From positions 21,720 to 85,719 of the forward strand of contig JANMHJ010000076.1 in NCBI GenBank assembly GCA_031375105.1: 64,000 nucleotides of DNA. Reading direction: 5' to 3'. Positions 35,425-44,809 of the stretch are shown in pieces. Position numbers and translations under genes: made by a program. Source of the DNA: JANMDU01 sp031375105. GTDB lineage: Bacteria; Pseudomonadota; Gammaproteobacteria; Burkholderiales; Burkholderiaceae_C. The notes beneath the pieces are model-generated. The model was not told the DNA's origin. It ran no database searches and saw only the letters and a program-made list of their open reading frames with translations. Position 1 is the first letter of the stretch, and each line of letters opens with the position of its first letter.

Positions 35425-36288
35425 GTGAACATGAACCGTCAAGATTTCCGTTTTTTCCACCGCCTGCGCGTGCGCTGGGCTGAGGTGGACATGCAGAAAA
35501 TCGTCTTCAACGGCCATTACCTGATGTATTTTGACACTGCTGTGGCTGACTATTGGCGAGCGCTCGCGCTGCCCTATGAAGAAACCATGCACCAGCTCGG
35601 CGGTGATCTCTACGTGAAGAAAGCCACGCTCGAATACAACGCTTCTGCACGCTATGACGACACGCTGGATGTGGGCATGCGCTGCGCAAAAATCGGCAAT
35701 TCTTCGATGCTGATGCAAGGCGGTATTTTTGCAGGCGAGAAGCTTTTGGTGAGCGGCGAGCTGCTTTATGTGTATGCCGATCCGGCTACGCAAACCTCGC
35801 GCCGTGTGCCTGATAGCCTGCGCGACATGCTCACTGGCTTTGAAGCTGGCGAGGCGATGACCAGCATTCAGGTGGGCGATTGGCAGACGCTGGGGCGCGA
35901 TGCCGCCCTTGTGCGCACAGAGGTCTTCGTGGAAGAGCAGGGCATCTCGCGCGAAGACGAATGGGATGCCGCAGACCACACCGCGATTCACGCCGTGGTG
36001 TACAACCGAATGCAGATGCCGCTGGCCACAGGGCGTTTGTTAGTCTCAAGCCCCGGCGTGGGCAAAATTGGCCGCATGGCCGCCAAGCGCGTGCTGCGCG
36101 GCAGCCATTTGGGGCGGCAAGTGCTGGATGCGCTTTGCGCTAAAGCCAAAGCGCGTGGCGATAACGAGATCATTCTCCATGCCCAGCAAAGCGCAGCAGC
36201 GTTTTATGCAAAATCAGGCTTCGTGCAGCGCGGCGAGCCGTTCTCAGAAGTCGGCATCGCTCACATTGAAATGTTCAAAACTCTTTAA
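35425..36288 (+). CDS. Fusion: hot-dog acyl-CoA thioesterase + GNAT acetyltransferase
   Basis: Residues 1-135 are a YbgC/FadM-type thioesterase ('RVRWAEVDMQKIVFNGHYLMYF', with the acidic catalytic position). Residues about 145-287 are an ElaA-like GNAT domain ('EVFVEEQGI', 'VLRGSHLGRQVLDAL', 'FYAKSGF'). Both halves keep their motifs and the frame is continuous, so this is a real two-domain protein rather than a sequencing merge. The start may be GTG 35425 or ATG 35431. The substrate is unknown; a coupled thioester-acyl transfer is conceivable. Confidence 0.88.
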   Translation: MNMNRQDFRFFHRLRVRWAEVDMQKIVFNGHYLMYFDTAVADYWRALALPYEETMHQLGGDLYVKKATLEYNASARYDDTLDVGMRCAKIGNSSMLMQGGIFAGEKLLVSGELLYVYADPATQTSRRVPDSLRDMLTGFEAGEAMTSIQVGDWQTLGRDAALVRTEVFVEEQGISREDEWDAADHTAIHAVVYNRMQMPLATGRLLVSSPGVGKIGRMAAKRVLRGSHLGRQVLDALCAKAKARGDNEIILHAQQSAAAFYAKSGFVQRGEPFSEVGIAHIEMFKTL

Positions 36289-36308
36289 ACCGATCCCACC
36301 CTTAGCCC

Positions 36309-37049
36309 ATGAAAATCACCGAGCAACTCACAAGCCCCCAAGTCGCCACGCGCATCGCCAGCCCAGAGAGCGTGGATCAGGCCATTCTCAGCCGTTATTC
36401 CAATCGCGCCTTTCTGCCTCGGGAAATCGAGCGCGAAAAGATCGAACACATCCTGCAAATCGCCGCCCGTGCGCCCAGCGGCACGAACACACAGCCTTGG
36501 AAGGTGTACGTATTGCAAGGCGCTACAAAAGATGCGTTGGTGCAGAAAGTCTGCGCCGCCCATGATGCGATTGCCGCCAACCCGGAGCTTGCCAAAGAGC
36601 ATGCCGAGGCTTACGACTATTACCCCGAAAAATGGGTGTCGCCCTATATTGACCGCCGCCGTGAATGTGGCTTTGGCCTGTATGGCGTGCTTGGCATTGC
36701 CAAAGGCGATAAAGCCGCCATGCATACTCAGCAGCAGCGCAATTTCCGTTTCTTTGATGCGCCCGTGGGCTTGATGTTCACCATCGACAAAGTGATGGGT
36801 CGTGGCAGCCTGCTTGATTACGGGATGTTTTTACAGAGCTTGATGGTGGCCGCGCGTGCACAAGGCCTGCATACCTGCCCGCAAGCGGCTTGGAATGGGT
36901 TTTCCAAGATCATCTTGCCGCATGTTGGGGCGCAAGATCATGAAATGTTGGTCTGTGGCATGAGCCTAGGCTATGCGGATGAAGCGGCTTTGGTCAACAC
37001 GTTTGCCACGACACGGGTGGATGCGCAAGACTTTACCGTCTGGCTCTGA
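36309..37049 (+). CDS. Nitroreductase family flavoenzyme
   Basis: The 246-residue protein has the FMN-binding features of nitroreductases: 'SRYSNRAF' near the start, 'APSGTNTQPW' at about 57-66 and 'GMSLGYAD' near the end. It reduces nitroaromatics, quinones or enones with NAD(P)H. The start is 20 bp after the thioesterase-GNAT gene, consistent with the same transcription unit. Confidence 0.9.
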   Translation: MKITEQLTSPQVATRIASPESVDQAILSRYSNRAFLPREIEREKIEHILQIAARAPSGTNTQPWKVYVLQGATKDALVQKVCAAHDAIAANPELAKEHAEAYDYYPEKWVSPYIDRRRECGFGLYGVLGIAKGDKAAMHTQQQRNFRFFDAPVGLMFTIDKVMGRGSLLDYGMFLQSLMVAARAQGLHTCPQAAWNGFSKIILPHVGAQDHEMLVCGMSLGYADEAALVNTFATTRVDAQDFTVWL

Positions 37050-37055
37050 AAAGGA

Positions 37056-37400
37056 TCAATTGTTTGACAAGGGGCTGGGCCGCGAGTTCATGCCCTTGGT
37101 GAGCAAGCCTTCAAACTGAAGATTGATACTGCGCAAATGGGCAGCCGCCACGCGCTCGCCATGCAAAGTAGATAAAGCGCCCATCCACTCGCTGCGCAAA
37201 TACCAAATCGCCTCTAGGTCCACCGCAAACATGAGTCTGCGGCGCAGGGCAGGGTAAGCCAAAGCACCTTTTTCACCAAGGGTGCTGAGCATTGTCACGC
37301 GGATTTCTTCCGTGCGCTCTTCAAGCACAGCCTCTGAGGGTGCGGGGGTCATGCCCACTGCCCCCCAAAAGGAGGCTGATGCAGATTTAAGCCAACTCAT
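37056..37400 (-). CDS. Conserved-looking 114-residue protein of unknown function
   Basis: I do not recognise it. It is mostly helical and soluble with no signal peptide; it contains 'ALAYPALRRRLMFAVDLEAIWYLRSEWM', and an acidic stretch near residue 30. It is convergent with the nitroreductase (6 bp gap). About 200 AT-rich bases without a gene follow to the next stop; I see no clear signal in them. Confidence 0.65.
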   Translation of the reverse strand: MSWLKSASASFWGAVGMTPAPSEAVLEERTEEIRVTMLSTLGEKGALAYPALRRRLMFAVDLEAIWYLRSEWMGALSTLHGERVAAAHLRSINLQFEGLLTKGMNSRPSPLSNN

Positions 37401-37607
37401 CGAAAAAAACCTTGATAAAAGTACAACCGTTTAATCTTCCACCCTGTTTTTTCTTGACTATGCAACACCTTAATGCAAGAAAAGTGACAAGGCAAGGAAT
37501 TCCTTCACGGAATCATGCAATTCGTTAGAAAACAACAATTGAATCATGGGCTTATAAATCTTTATTAACAATTTGGATTAAAAAGGCCAGCCAATCTACA
37601 TATTGAT

Positions 37608-38981
37608 TTAGATGACTTTGCACAGCTCAAACACCAAGGCTGGCGCTAAAGATTTGGAAATCGCAGCCAGAGAGACATGCGCTGTGGAGGCATCGCCCAT
37701 CTGCGAAACATGGAAATCGCTTCCCACATGCTCGTTGAGCTCCACAAAGGCCATTTTCCGCTCTGGATAGCGTTCTTGCAATTGTTGCCGTAGGGCGATC
37801 ATCTCTTCCATGACCACGCTACTGTCGTACACGATGGCATGTGGTAGCGGATGTGGCGAGGCATCAGCATCCAGACCGAGTAACACTTGCGCTTGAACCA
37901 CGCTGGCACAAGCGCTCACGCGCAGGCCCATGCGGCTGACGGCGCGATGCGCTTGCTCATGAACGCTGCTGTTGCCTAGCAGCAGCAGAACGCGGCAGCC
38001 CGCGATGATGGTGCCGATGTCGGTATCCAAGTTGCTGTCTGGCATGCTCGCATTGGGCTGCATGCTGGTGGGCGCGGGAGGCGCAGCAAAATCGACGGTG
38101 ACGGACAAAGCCTCCTGCGTCACTTGCAGCTCCGCACGCGCACCCATGCTGGCAGCCAATTGATGCCAAAGATACCAGCCTACGTTTTGCCATTGCCCCG
38201 GCTCAATGCTTGCTGTGCTCAGGCGCGCAATGACCAAAAGCTGAGCGGTGGGTTGATCCACAGAAGGCTCGCGCACAGCAAAGCCGATGTCTTGCGCCAT
38301 GCTGCCGGCCCAACCAATGAGCTCGTTGACAAGCGAATTGAGAGCCGTGGGATAAGCATGAATTTGTGCATCCAGTAAACCCAGCCGCGCTTTCACTTTG
38401 CGGCGATGCAACCAGCGGGCGCGCAAGGTGATTGCATCAGAGATGACTTGGCGCAGCGAGAGCTGTTCGCTGACTTGGGATTCGCGCGAGCTGCGCAGCT
38501 GCGTGAATTGGTGAGCGATCAGCGCGGCGCGGCGAGCATGATCGAGCTGATCCGTCACATTCGCAATGGCGGGGGCGACGTTGGGATGGAGCAGGGCGAT
38601 CTCTTGCAGCTGAGCCAACGCCTGCGTGAGGGTGGCGGAGGTTTCTTCGCCGAGCTTGAGAAAGAGCGTGCTCCAAGGAATGTCTTGGCCTGCCAAGGCG
38701 TGACTTGGCGTGGGGGCGAGATGCTTGTGGGGAGAGGTTTTCTTCAGGATCTTGCGCGGCATCACCGTGTCGCACACCTCCTCCAAAATGGCGTTGAATT
38801 CAGATTCACCCATATCGTCTAGTGCGGTATCAGGCATCTGACCAGAGCGCTGGCGCGTCTGGGCGGCATGTGTGACGGCATAAGGGGCGGTAGCGACACG
38901 TGTGGCCGGCAATGGGCTTTGCGGCGCGGCAGAAGCTATTTTCCTGCCACGCGCATCGGGTTGAATCCAGCGCAAAATCAT
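37608..38981 (-). CDS. Degenerate sensor-kinase-like protein with receiver-like C-terminus
   Basis: I favour the ATG at 38981, preceded by an AGG-rich stretch; an ATG at 39020 would add 13 residues. A central helical segment ('LDHARRAALIAHQFTQLRSSRESQVSEQLSLRQVISDA') resembles a histidine-kinase dimerisation region, but a typical H-box and N/G boxes are not clear. The last 120 residues look like a receiver domain without an obvious phosphorylatable aspartate pocket. It may be a pseudo-kinase or scaffold. No partner lies next to it. Confidence 0.6.
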   Translation of the reverse strand: MILRWIQPDARGRKIASAAPQSPLPATRVATAPYAVTHAAQTRQRSGQMPDTALDDMGESEFNAILEEVCDTVMPRKILKKTSPHKHLAPTPSHALAGQDIPWSTLFLKLGEETSATLTQALAQLQEIALLHPNVAPAIANVTDQLDHARRAALIAHQFTQLRSSRESQVSEQLSLRQVISDAITLRARWLHRRKVKARLGLLDAQIHAYPTALNSLVNELIGWAGSMAQDIGFAVREPSVDQPTAQLLVIARLSTASIEPGQWQNVGWYLWHQLAASMGARAELQVTQEALSVTVDFAAPPAPTSMQPNASMPDSNLDTDIGTIIAGCRVLLLLGNSSVHEQAHRAVSRMGLRVSACASVVQAQVLLGLDADASPHPLPHAIVYDSSVVMEEMIALRQQLQERYPERKMAFVELNEHVGSDFHVSQMGDASTAHVSLAAISKSLAPALVFELCKVI

Positions 38982-39141
38982 CTCAGCCTGCCTGTGTTGT
39001 ATGGAAAACGCTTTGCACATCAGCTATTTCGTTTCCATTCGCATTTTCCGTGTTTTTTAAGTGATTCAAACCGTCCTTTTACACGGGAAAACACTGAGAC
39101 TACATTCGCCATAATGGCTAAATAAATACAGGAGACACACC

Positions 39142-41640
39142 ATGCGATGGATCAAACGAATCGGCGGCGGATTGCTGCTTTTGCTGGGCATCGTCGCCTT
39201 GGTGTTGGCCATTTACATTTGGCGCAGCCTGCCTCAGCTCTCGGGCAGTTTGCAGGCGACGGGCTTGCAGCAAGCGGTGCAGATCAAACGCGATGCCTCT
39301 GATGTGACGCATATTTTTGCGCAAACCGATACAGATGCTGCCTTCGCTTTGGGCTACACCCATGCGCAAGAGCGGCTCTGGCAACTGGAGACGAATCGGC
39401 GTGTGATGCATGGGCTGCTGAGCGAAGTTTTTGGCTCTGCCACTCTGGAGACGGATCAGCTCATGCGCAGCCTAGGCATCATCCGTGCGGCACAAAAGCA
39501 ATATGACTTACTGCCTGCGGATGCCAAAGCCGTTATCTCGGCTTACACGCAGGGCATCAACAGTTTCATTCAAACTTCAGGCCAAGCGCTGCCGCCAGAG
39601 TTTCATATTCTGGGCATCAAGCCGGTGCTTTGGCAGCCTGCCGACAGCATGGGCTGGGGTTTGATGATGGCGCTGGATTTAGGCGGCAACTGGGGTGTGG
39701 AGTTTGCGCGGCTGGCGTCAAGCAAACATGTGCCCACCGCGCAGCTGTGGCAGCTCTTTCCCGCCTATTCGGGCGAACAGCCTGCCTCTAAAATTGATTT
39801 CTCAAACCTTTACCGTGAGCTAGGATTGTTTGCAAGCAACCCCGCCAACGCTACTAAAACAGGAGCACTCCGCGCAATAGATATAACGGGAAATGCCTTA
39901 TTTGACTTTAAAAATAAGCTGATTGAACCATTCATTCCCGCCCCAGCAGATCTCGTGGCCATGGCGCAAGATGCGGGCAATGTGGAAGGCAAGGGAAGCA
40001 ACAACTGGGTCGTGGCCGGCAGCCACAGCGCCAGCGGCAAACCGCTTTTGGCCAACGATCCGCATCTGGGCTTAGGCGCTCCCGCGATCTGGTATTTCAC
40101 TCGCCTGCAATCCAAAGCCTCGGGCATGGATGTGATGGGCGCAAGCTTACCCGGCTTGCCTTTCATCGTGCTCGGGCGCACAGCTCAAGTGGCTTGGGGC
40201 TTCACCAACACCGGCCCCGATGTACAGGATTTGTACATTGAGCGGATCAACCCCGCCAATCCCAAGCAATACCAAACGCCGGAAGGCTGGAAAGATTTCG
40301 AGACGCGCACCGACAGCATTCCCGTCAAAGGCTTGCCCGCCGTGAGCTACGCATACCGTACCACGCGCCATGGCCCGGTGGTGAGCGATGCGCAAACGCA
40401 ATATGCTGAGACCATCGACAAACAAAAATTCGCCGTCTCCCTGCGCTGGAGCGCGCTTGATACCGACAACCGCACCACCGTCGCCGGCTGGAATGCGCAA
40501 AAAGCCAAAAGCGTAGCTGAGCTGCTGGCAGCGTATGCCGACTATCACTCACCCATGCAAAACGTGGTGGCCGCAGACACTTCGGGCGCAGTCGCCTTCA
40601 AAGCCATCGGTAAATTTCCGCAACGCAAACCTGAGAACGATATTCGCGGCATCGCACCCGCGCCCGGTTGGGAGGCGAAATACGATTGGGCGGGCTACGT
40701 GCCGTATGCGCAAAACCCGTCTGACGATGGCAAAAAAGGCTGGGTGTCGACGGCCAATCAGCGCATCCACGCGCCAGATTACCCACATTTCATGGGGCAA
40801 GATTGGGCCACACCCGAGCGCTTTGATCGCATCGAATCTTTGCTCGCTGCGAGCCAGAAGCACGATCTGGCCAGCATGCAGCGTCTGCATGCTGATACCG
40901 TGTCTACGCCCACGAAGCGTTTGCTGCCCGCTTTGCAGAAAACCACGTCTAACCATCCTTTAGCCGCCGCTGCGATTGAGCAGCTCAAAGGCTTTGACGG
41001 CAACATGGTCGCCAGCAGCGCCGCGCCGCTCATCTTTGCCGCTTGGGCAGACGAGGTGGCTCGCGGCATCGTCACGCCGAAGCTGGGCGAAGCCACGTTC
41101 AAGCGCCTGTATGGCAAACGCCATTTCAGAGGCGTGGTTGATCAAGTGATGCTTGGCGCTGATCCAGCAGTAGGCGCTTATTGGTGCGCTCCGCAAAGCT
41201 GCGCAGAAGTGTCTTCAGCCGCGCTCGGCAGGGCGCTCGACAAAATCAGCGCAGTGCAGGGTGCAGATGTGAAAGTCTGGAACTGGGGCGCTGCGCATAT
41301 CGCTCGCTCCATCCATCGCCCGTTCGGCAACGTCGCTCCGCTGGCGAAATATTTCGATGTCACCATCCCCACCGGCGGCGACCCGTGGACAGTCAACGTT
41401 GGCCAATATTGGCTCAATGAAGCCAAACCCTACAACAACCGCCACGCCGCCAGCCTGCGCCACGTCTTCGATCTCTCTAGCATGGAAAAAAGCGGTTTCA
41501 TGTACCAAACCGGCCAAAGCGGTTTGGTTTGGAGCAGGCGCTACCGCGATATGAGCGAGGGCTGGGCGGCGGTGCAATATCGGCCTTTGCAAATGTCTCC
41601 AGCAGCCTTTGCATCTGAATTGGTATTACAACCGCGCTAA
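39142..41640 (+). CDS. Penicillin acylase-family Ntn hydrolase
   Basis: The 832-residue precursor has an N-terminal signal-anchor (residues 8-28), an alpha-chain region and the autocatalytic site 'GSNNW' with Ser286 as the new N-terminal nucleophile of the beta chain. Family members cleave amides such as beta-lactam side chains or acyl-homoserine lactones in the periplasm. 'ANDPHLGLGAPAIWY' after the nucleophile is the usual family motif. A minus-strand copy of the CGTTATA repeat is in frame at residues about 237-258, close to the pro-region. It is preceded by AGGAGA. Confidence 0.9.
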   Translation: MRWIKRIGGGLLLLLGIVALVLAIYIWRSLPQLSGSLQATGLQQAVQIKRDASDVTHIFAQTDTDAAFALGYTHAQERLWQLETNRRVMHGLLSEVFGSATLETDQLMRSLGIIRAAQKQYDLLPADAKAVISAYTQGINSFIQTSGQALPPEFHILGIKPVLWQPADSMGWGLMMALDLGGNWGVEFARLASSKHVPTAQLWQLFPAYSGEQPASKIDFSNLYRELGLFASNPANATKTGALRAIDITGNALFDFKNKLIEPFIPAPADLVAMAQDAGNVEGKGSNNWVVAGSHSASGKPLLANDPHLGLGAPAIWYFTRLQSKASGMDVMGASLPGLPFIVLGRTAQVAWGFTNTGPDVQDLYIERINPANPKQYQTPEGWKDFETRTDSIPVKGLPAVSYAYRTTRHGPVVSDAQTQYAETIDKQKFAVSLRWSALDTDNRTTVAGWNAQKAKSVAELLAAYADYHSPMQNVVAADTSGAVAFKAIGKFPQRKPENDIRGIAPAPGWEAKYDWAGYVPYAQNPSDDGKKGWVSTANQRIHAPDYPHFMGQDWATPERFDRIESLLAASQKHDLASMQRLHADTVSTPTKRLLPALQKTTSNHPLAAAAIEQLKGFDGNMVASSAAPLIFAAWADEVARGIVTPKLGEATFKRLYGKRHFRGVVDQVMLGADPAVGAYWCAPQSCAEVSSAALGRALDKISAVQGADVKVWNWGAAHIARSIHRPFGNVAPLAKYFDVTIPTGGDPWTVNVGQYWLNEAKPYNNRHAASLRHVFDLSSMEKSGFMYQTGQSGLVWSRRYRDMSEGWAAVQYRPLQMSPAAFASELVLQPR
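39851..39915 (-). repeat. Dispersed CGTTATA element (copy 7), inside penicillin acylase gene
   Basis: Reverse orientation, with 'AAGGCATTTCCCGTTATATC' then 'TTGCGCGGAGTGCTCC'. It is in frame and adds about 21 residues before the Ntn nucleophile, probably in a processed linker. Confidence 0.8.
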
Positions 41641-41673
41641 AACCTGCGCCGCTGAATCGCCATCAGAAGGCAT

Positions 41674-43014
41674 TTACGAAGGCTGTTGGATCGAGTTGCG
41701 AATATGCTGCGTGCCGCGCCAGACCAGCCAAACGACCAGCGGGATGGATGCGCCAGCGGCCAGTTCGGGATTGATGGGCAAGCCAATGCTTTTCGCAGCC
41801 TTTCCCGCATACAACAGCAGGCTCACCACATAGTAAGAAATGGCTGCAATCGACAGGCCTTCCACTGTAGCCTGCAGACGCAACTGTAGCTCTTGCCCAC
41901 GGGTAAGCCGCTGGAGCAGTTGGCGGCTTTGTTGCTCGGTGGCAATGTCAACCCGGGTCCGCAGCAAAGCGCTGGCGCGGAAGATACGCTCGGAAAGCGC
42001 TTGTAATCTGCGCTCAGTTGCGGCCACTGTGGCAATGGCTGGCGATAAGCGATGCTGCAAATAATGGCCAACGAGTTCAACGCCCTCGGTGGGCTGCTCA
42101 CGCAGCTCGGTAATACGCTGGTTGACCAAAGCCGCGTAAGCCTGCGTGGCTGAGAATCTGTAGCCATGAGTGGCTGTAGCTTGCTCCACCTTGGCCGCGA
42201 GAGAGACCAAGGTGTCTAGCAAACGCTCATCTGAGGCGCCCTTGCTGTCTAGTTGGGTGGTGATCTCGACCAAAGCTGTTTCGCATTCGCTCAAAAACCC
42301 ACCCAAAGCCTTCGCCACAGGCAAGCCTTGCAGCGCCATCAGGCGATAAATTTCCATCTCGATCAAACGCGTGCTGATTCGGCCTGTGCGCGATTCGCTC
42401 GTGCCTGGCGGCGACATCACCAGCATGTGTTCAAAGCCATCAGCGCACACCCGCAGTTGCGTCACCACCCAAGATTTTGCGAGGCCAATCTGTGACACCA
42501 ACACCGTCTCTCCGCCAAACCAGGCCTGAGCTTGCGCCAACAGTGGCGATGGTTTGATTTCATCGGATTCGACCATCGCCAAAAGGATGGCCGCGATGGT
42601 TTGGCCAGGAATGCTGCGCAGCCAATCGCCCGATACAGCCAATTGTTGGGGCAAGGCCATAGCGCTCACTGCGGCCAGGCGGGATGGATCGGCCTCTTGA
42701 GGCAAGCTCTGAACGATCGAATAGCGCGTGAATTCGGTGTGGCGCTCCCACTTCAGCGTGCAAGCGCTCAGGCGCAGCCGCAAAAAATTGTTGTTCAATG
42801 CCTCAAGCGGCAAATCTTCTTGGCCCGTCAACTTGCGCAGGTGCTCGCACTCTTGTTCGCGGGTGATGCCCGCATTCAGCACGGCCACACAGGCTACCAA
42901 TGCGGGCATGCGAATGCGCGCAGCAGGCCGGGCATGCACCTCGTTATGCAGCGTCATGCGCAAAGCCGCATCTGGAGGTAAGACCGAGTGGGATTCTTGG
43001 GTGTTGGTGTTCAT
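41674..43014 (-). CDS. DUF3422 family membrane protein
   Basis: The 446-residue protein begins with the DUF3422 hallmark 'LHNEVHARP' and has coiled-coil segments in the second half and two C-terminal membrane helices ('AAISYYVVSLLLYAGK' and 'ASIPLVVWLVW'). The family is widespread in proteobacteria and has no known function. It is convergent with the acylase. Confidence 0.92.
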   Translation of the reverse strand: MNTNTQESHSVLPPDAALRMTLHNEVHARPAARIRMPALVACVAVLNAGITREQECEHLRKLTGQEDLPLEALNNNFLRLRLSACTLKWERHTEFTRYSIVQSLPQEADPSRLAAVSAMALPQQLAVSGDWLRSIPGQTIAAILLAMVESDEIKPSPLLAQAQAWFGGETVLVSQIGLAKSWVVTQLRVCADGFEHMLVMSPPGTSESRTGRISTRLIEMEIYRLMALQGLPVAKALGGFLSECETALVEITTQLDSKGASDERLLDTLVSLAAKVEQATATHGYRFSATQAYAALVNQRITELREQPTEGVELVGHYLQHRLSPAIATVAATERRLQALSERIFRASALLRTRVDIATEQQSRQLLQRLTRGQELQLRLQATVEGLSIAAISYYVVSLLLYAGKAAKSIGLPINPELAAGASIPLVVWLVWRGTQHIRNSIQQPS

Positions 43015-43119
43015 CGCAGGCTCGTACTATAAAGGAGCAGTCCGAGGATGCTTTGCAAAGATTCTTAAAGTTCAACCTCACGCATTGCAAAGCTAGGTCA
43101 AACCGCTAAACTAAAAGCC

Positions 43120-44352
43120 ATGAACACCCTAGCCGCCCTGCGCTCCGCTCTCAGAGCCTTAGCCTCCAACAAGCTGCGCAGCATGCTCACCATGCTGGGC
43201 ATCATCATTGGTGTGGCTGCGGTGATCACGATGATTGCTGTGGGGCAGGGCGCGACCAACCGCGTGCAAGAGCAGCTCAAAGGTCTCGGCGCCAATGTGA
43301 TGCTGGTGATCCCCGGCGGGCTGACGGCAGGCGGAGTGCGCCTTGGTGCTCAAACGGGGCAAGCTTTGAGCGAAGACGATGCGCTGGCCATTGCCAAAGA
43401 TGTGCCCGAAGTGCAGGTTGCCGCGCCTTCCATGCGCACGGGGGCGCAAGTGGTGCTGGGCAACAGCAACTGGAGCACCTCGATTTTCGGCACGACGAAT
43501 GACTACATGGAAGCACGCGATTGGGCGTTAAACAGTGGCCGTTTGTTTGAGGCGGCGGAGATGCAAGGCTCAGCCAAGGTCGCCATCATTGGCCAGACCG
43601 TGGCGATGCAGCTTTTTGGCGATGCCGATCCAGTAGACCAGATCATCCGCGTGAAGAAAGTGCCGGTTACAGTAATTGGCGTGTTGGCCAGCAAAGGGCA
43701 GAATTCGCTCGGGCAAGATCAAGACGATATCGTCGTCGTGCCGATTTCCACCTATCGTAACCGCATCCAAGGCGGCAGCCCTGGCAAAATTAAGCGCATT
43801 GGCTCGATCAGTGTGAAGGTCAAAGAAGGCCAGAGCATGAAAGTGGCGGAAGACAACATCAAAGAGCTGCTGCGCCAGCGCTTCAAGGTGCAGCCGGGCG
43901 CGGATGATCCATTCAGCGTGCGCAACCTCACCGAAATGCTACAAGCCCAAGAGGCCTCCAGCCGCATCATGACGCTGCTCTTGGCGGCAGTAGCAGGCAT
44001 CAGCTTGATCATCGGCGGCATCGGCATCATGAACATCATGCTGGTCAGCGTCACCGAGCGCACCCGCGAGATCGGCCTGCGCATGGCTGTGGGAGCAAGA
44101 GGCAAAGATATCCTCGCCCAATTCCTGATCGAAGCCGTCACGCTCTCCATCATTGGCGGCGCGATTGGTGTGGCCATTGGCGCACTGGCTACATGGGCAG
44201 TTGGCCAATTTGCAGGCTGGCAGGTGAGCATGACAGCCGCCTCCATCTTCCTCGCAGTGGGCTTTTCAGCCTTCGTCGGCGTATTCTTCGGCTTTTATCC
44301 AGCCAGACGCGCTTCTAAGCTGCTGCCGATTCAGGCGTTGCGCTACGAATAA
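43120..44352 (+). CDS. MacB-like ABC transporter permease (FtsX family)
   Basis: The 410-residue protein has an N-terminal membrane helix, a large periplasmic MacB core domain (about 45-240) and three C-terminal FtsX helices (about 285-400), with 'IGGIGIMNIMLVSVTERTREIGLRMAVGA' typical of the family. Such permeases export or mechanically transmit rather than import. No cognate ATPase or membrane-fusion protein lies in the window. The stop overlaps the start of the next gene (TAATG), so the two are coupled. Confidence 0.9.
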   Translation: MNTLAALRSALRALASNKLRSMLTMLGIIIGVAAVITMIAVGQGATNRVQEQLKGLGANVMLVIPGGLTAGGVRLGAQTGQALSEDDALAIAKDVPEVQVAAPSMRTGAQVVLGNSNWSTSIFGTTNDYMEARDWALNSGRLFEAAEMQGSAKVAIIGQTVAMQLFGDADPVDQIIRVKKVPVTVIGVLASKGQNSLGQDQDDIVVVPISTYRNRIQGGSPGKIKRIGSISVKVKEGQSMKVAEDNIKELLRQRFKVQPGADDPFSVRNLTEMLQAQEASSRIMTLLLAAVAGISLIIGGIGIMNIMLVSVTERTREIGLRMAVGARGKDILAQFLIEAVTLSIIGGAIGVAIGALATWAVGQFAGWQVSMTAASIFLAVGFSAFVGVFFGFYPARRASKLLPIQALRYE

Positions 44353-44663
44353 TGATGAAGCATGACAAACTGATTGACGTATTGCACTCAACTGCCACCG
44401 GCCTGCACAAAGCCGGTGTGATGGATTTGACCACCATGCGCGAATTTGATGCGCTTTGTTTGCCGCCCGTACAAGACTACAACGCCGTTCAAATCAAGGG
44501 CATTCGCCTACGCTTCAAAGCCAGCCAGGCTGTGTTTGCCGCTTATCTGAACACTAGCCCGTCCACGATTCAGCAATGGGAGCGCGGCATCAAGCATCCC
44601 AACGGCATGGCATGCAAGCTCTTGAGCCTAGTAGATACCAAGGGTTTGCAGGCGCTAGCTTGA
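44352..44663 (+). CDS. XRE-family regulator (HigA/NadS-like antitoxin type)
   Basis: The 103-residue protein has a C-terminal helix-turn-helix ('IRLRFKASQAVFAAYLNTSPSTIQQWERGIKHPNG') of the HigA/NadS antitoxin group. No toxin-sized partner gene lies beside it, so it is an orphan regulator. It starts by overlapping the permease stop, an unusual partner for such a protein. Confidence 0.85.
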   Translation: MMKHDKLIDVLHSTATGLHKAGVMDLTTMREFDALCLPPVQDYNAVQIKGIRLRFKASQAVFAAYLNTSPSTIQQWERGIKHPNGMACKLLSLVDTKGLQALA

Positions 44664-44701
44664 AAAACAAGCGTCCCGGGCATCGATTTCTCTGGCAGCG
44701 C

Positions 44702-44719
44702 CTCATCAGTTCTGATGAG
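44702..44719. promoter_or_regulatory. 18-bp palindrome upstream of the cyclase gene
   Basis: CTCATCAG and CTGATGAG flank a TT. The half GTTCTGATGAGA recurs exactly at 52,885-52,896, just upstream of the LuxR-type regulator gene. It could be an operator of the XRE protein encoded just before it, but two matches are weak support. Confidence 0.35.
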
Positions 44720-44809
44720 ACTTGAGAGCTTATTGATTAAAAAGCAACAACGCGTATCAAGCCGCCACAAAATGCTAGGCGTGTAAGGATTTTCTCCCCA
44801 CAATTGCGG

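Noticed and set aside
44664..44701. Terminator after the XRE gene
   Set aside because: A GCTTG-AAAAA-CAAGC hairpin exists but is short and has no T-run.
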